A DNA stretch of 64,000 bases. Source: Flavobacterium sp. Its GTDB lineage: Bacteria > Bacteroidota > Bacteroidia > Flavobacteriales > Flavobacteriaceae. Numbering within the stretch: the first letter of the stretch is position 1; each line of letters starts with the position of its first letter. Both the position numbers and the translations under genes were made by a program. Below the pieces are notes generated by a model. That model saw only the letters and a program-made list of their open reading frames with translations. It had not been told where the DNA came from and made no database searches. Positions 62,677-64,000 of this stretch are shown here, piece after piece. The stretch lies in contig JADKDN010000001.1 in assembly GCA_016718345.1 (NCBI GenBank), positions 62,001 through 126,000 on the forward strand. The letters are read 5' to 3'.

Positions 62677-64000
62677 TTATTGAATTGTTATTTCAAAAGG
62701 CATGGCAGCCTGAATGCCTTTTTTGGCTTGAACTTTTCGTATTTGCTCAATAACTTTGTAGTTCTCTTCGCCAACTTCTGCTTTTATAAAATTTTCTTTG
62801 GATTGCATAAAGGGTAGTTTTCCTAATAAATCATGGAAGTTTTTATTGTATTCAGGGAAGTTTTGAGTTTTGTAGTCTTTAATTTTTGCCAAACTGGCGG
62901 CATATTTTAGGGCATCATCTAGTCCACCTATTTTATCAACTAATCCAATTTTTACTGCATCTGAACCAGACCATACTCGACCTTGACCAATGGCATCAAC
63001 TTGGGCATAAGTCATTTTTCTGCCACTAGCTACGTGATTGACAAAGGTATTGTATATTTTCTCCACACCTTCAAGAGTAAAAGCTCTGAAATTTTCATCT
63101 AATGGTCTGAAAACACTATAATCGGCTGCATTTTTATTGGTGTTTACTTGCTCTACATTGATACCCATTTTAGTGGTTAGCTGAGTGAAATTAGGTAGAA
63201 TACCAAAAACACCTATTGAGCCTGTTATGGTATTTTCCTCTGCAAAAATTTTATTGGCGTTGCATGCAATATAATAACCTCCTGAAGCAGCATAATTTCC
63301 CATAGAAACCACTATTGGCTTTACTTTTTTGGTTAATTCAATTTCTCTCCAAATTAACTCTGAGGTTAAGGCATTACCTCCGGGAGAATCAATTCGTAAA
63401 ACGATTGCTTTAATATTTTCATCAGTTCTGGCTTCTTTTAAAGCTCTTCGCATCGAGCCTTCGCCGATTTCGTTTACATCTCCTTCACCATTTTTTATTT
63501 CGCCTTGAGCATAAATAATTGCAATCTTATCTTTATCGGAGTAATCCTTGGTTGTTGTTGCGTTATTTTCGGCATAATCCAGAATAGAAATGGTATTGTA
63601 GTCCTCATCGGCATCAACTTTTAAAATTTTACGGATGTCGTTATGATACACATCCTCATAAGCTATTTTGTCTACTAATTTATTGGCTTTCGCCATTTCT
63701 GGGGTTCGAGCCAGAAGCCCATCAGCAATTTGATTTAATTGTGTCGTAGGAATACCTCTACTTTTTGAGATGTCAGCTAAAATTGAATTCCAAACAGAAT
63801 ACAGCAAGGTTGAAATTTGTTCCCTATTAGCATCACTCATTTTGTTTTCAAGAAAGGGTTCGACGGCACTTTTGTATTTTCCATGGCGAATGACTTCCAT
63901 TTTAATGCCGTATTTTTCTTGAAAATCTTTGAAAAACATAATTTCAGAAGATAGTCCCTTGAAATCCATTTCTCCAATTGGATTCAGGTAAATCGTATTG
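62677..64000 (-). CDS. sppA: Signal peptide peptidase SppA (5' partial)
   Basis: Membrane-bound Ser/Lys protease that degrades remnant signal peptides. The reading frame continues past the ATG at 63969 to the window edge, so the N-terminus is cut off. Motifs: RHGKYKSAVEPF, whose second lysine is the likely general base; AASGGYYIACNANKIFAEENTI; and the nucleophile serine in TGSIGVFG. The ending is AMPFEITIQ. Full protein is usually about 590 residues. Confidence 0.93.
   Translation of the reverse strand, partial: NTIYLNPIGEMDFKGLSSEIMFFKDFQEKYGIKMEVIRHGKYKSAVEPFLENKMSDANREQISTLLYSVWNSILADISKSRGIPTTQLNQIADGLLARTPEMAKANKLVDKIAYEDVYHNDIRKILKVDADEDYNTISILDYAENNATTTKDYSDKDKIAIIYAQGEIKNGEGDVNEIGEGSMRRALKEARTDENIKAIVLRIDSPGGNALTSELIWREIELTKKVKPIVVSMGNYAASGGYYIACNANKIFAEENTITGSIGVFGILPNFTQLTTKMGINVEQVNTNKNAADYSVFRPLDENFRAFTLEGVEKIYNTFVNHVASGRKMTYAQVDAIGQGRVWSGSDAVKIGLVDKIGGLDDALKYAASLAKIKDYKTQNFPEYNKNFHDLLGKLPFMQSKENFIKAEVGEENYKVIEQIRKVQAKKGIQAAMPFEITIQ

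Overview
The window looks like chromosomal DNA of a Flavobacterium or close Flavobacteriaceae relative. The DNA is AT-rich. Several promoters fit the Bacteroidetes form TTG/TTTG-N(17-23)-TAnnTTTG. There is a SusD/SusE glycan locus, and secretion and gliding genes of the type IX system (SprA, PorP/SprF-like, a PorG-like protein, T9SS type A sorting tails). The order ruvA-sprA-gcvH-vanZ-remB-like recalls the F. johnsoniae sprA region, as I remember it.

Layout. 1-5455: end of a starch/maltodextrin locus (susD, susE-like lipoprotein, secreted GH13 alpha-amylase). 5582-9033: a large AsmA-like protein and a small membrane protein. 9342-22694: maeB, ruvA, sprA, gcvH, vanZ and a RemB-like outer-membrane protein. 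22766-23700: a damaged FISUMP/T9SS surface protein, reverse strand. 24205-29380: cytochrome oxidase assembly and subunit cluster (ctaB, two subunit III proteins, subunit IV, SCO-like, SCO, DUF420, small Cys-motif protein). 29386-30782: DUF4403 lipoprotein. 31030-34366: TolC, efflux adaptor, tsaB. 34356-38163 (reverse): MscS channel, DUF255 thioredoxin-like protein, NfuA-like scaffold. 38446-39995: PorP/SprF-like protein and gamma carbonic anhydrase. 40008-47561 (reverse): murI, two OmpH/Skp chaperones, bamA, uppS, PorG-like protein, nadK, an envelope-biogenesis block. 47601-54765: CBS protein (reverse), pdxJ, hydrolase, small membrane protein, tig-clpP-clpX proteostasis run, serB. 54833-54906: tRNA-Pro(GGG). 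55026-58980 (reverse): outer-membrane beta-barrel receptor, a 42-residue lipoprotein, GH3-family protein. 59094-64000: DUF2797 protein, a second AsmA-like protein, and sppA running off the right edge.

The dominant feature is how many genes are broken by one-base insertions or deletions, mostly in homopolymers. I count roughly 37 events in about 23 genes, including normally indispensable ones (maeB, bamA, nadK, tig, tsaB, ctaB). Each can be rejoined into a full-length family member by changing one or two bases, and ctaB and serB carry pairs of opposite shifts. Base-calling or assembly error is the simplest reading. clpX lacks about 70 codons, uppS has an in-frame TGA, and the CBS protein lacks its N-terminus; these need a different explanation. 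I list each broken gene once across its whole span and describe the shift. I found no CRISPR array, prophage, insertion sequence or obvious new defence system. The more unusual content is domain architecture and leader/hairpin structure.
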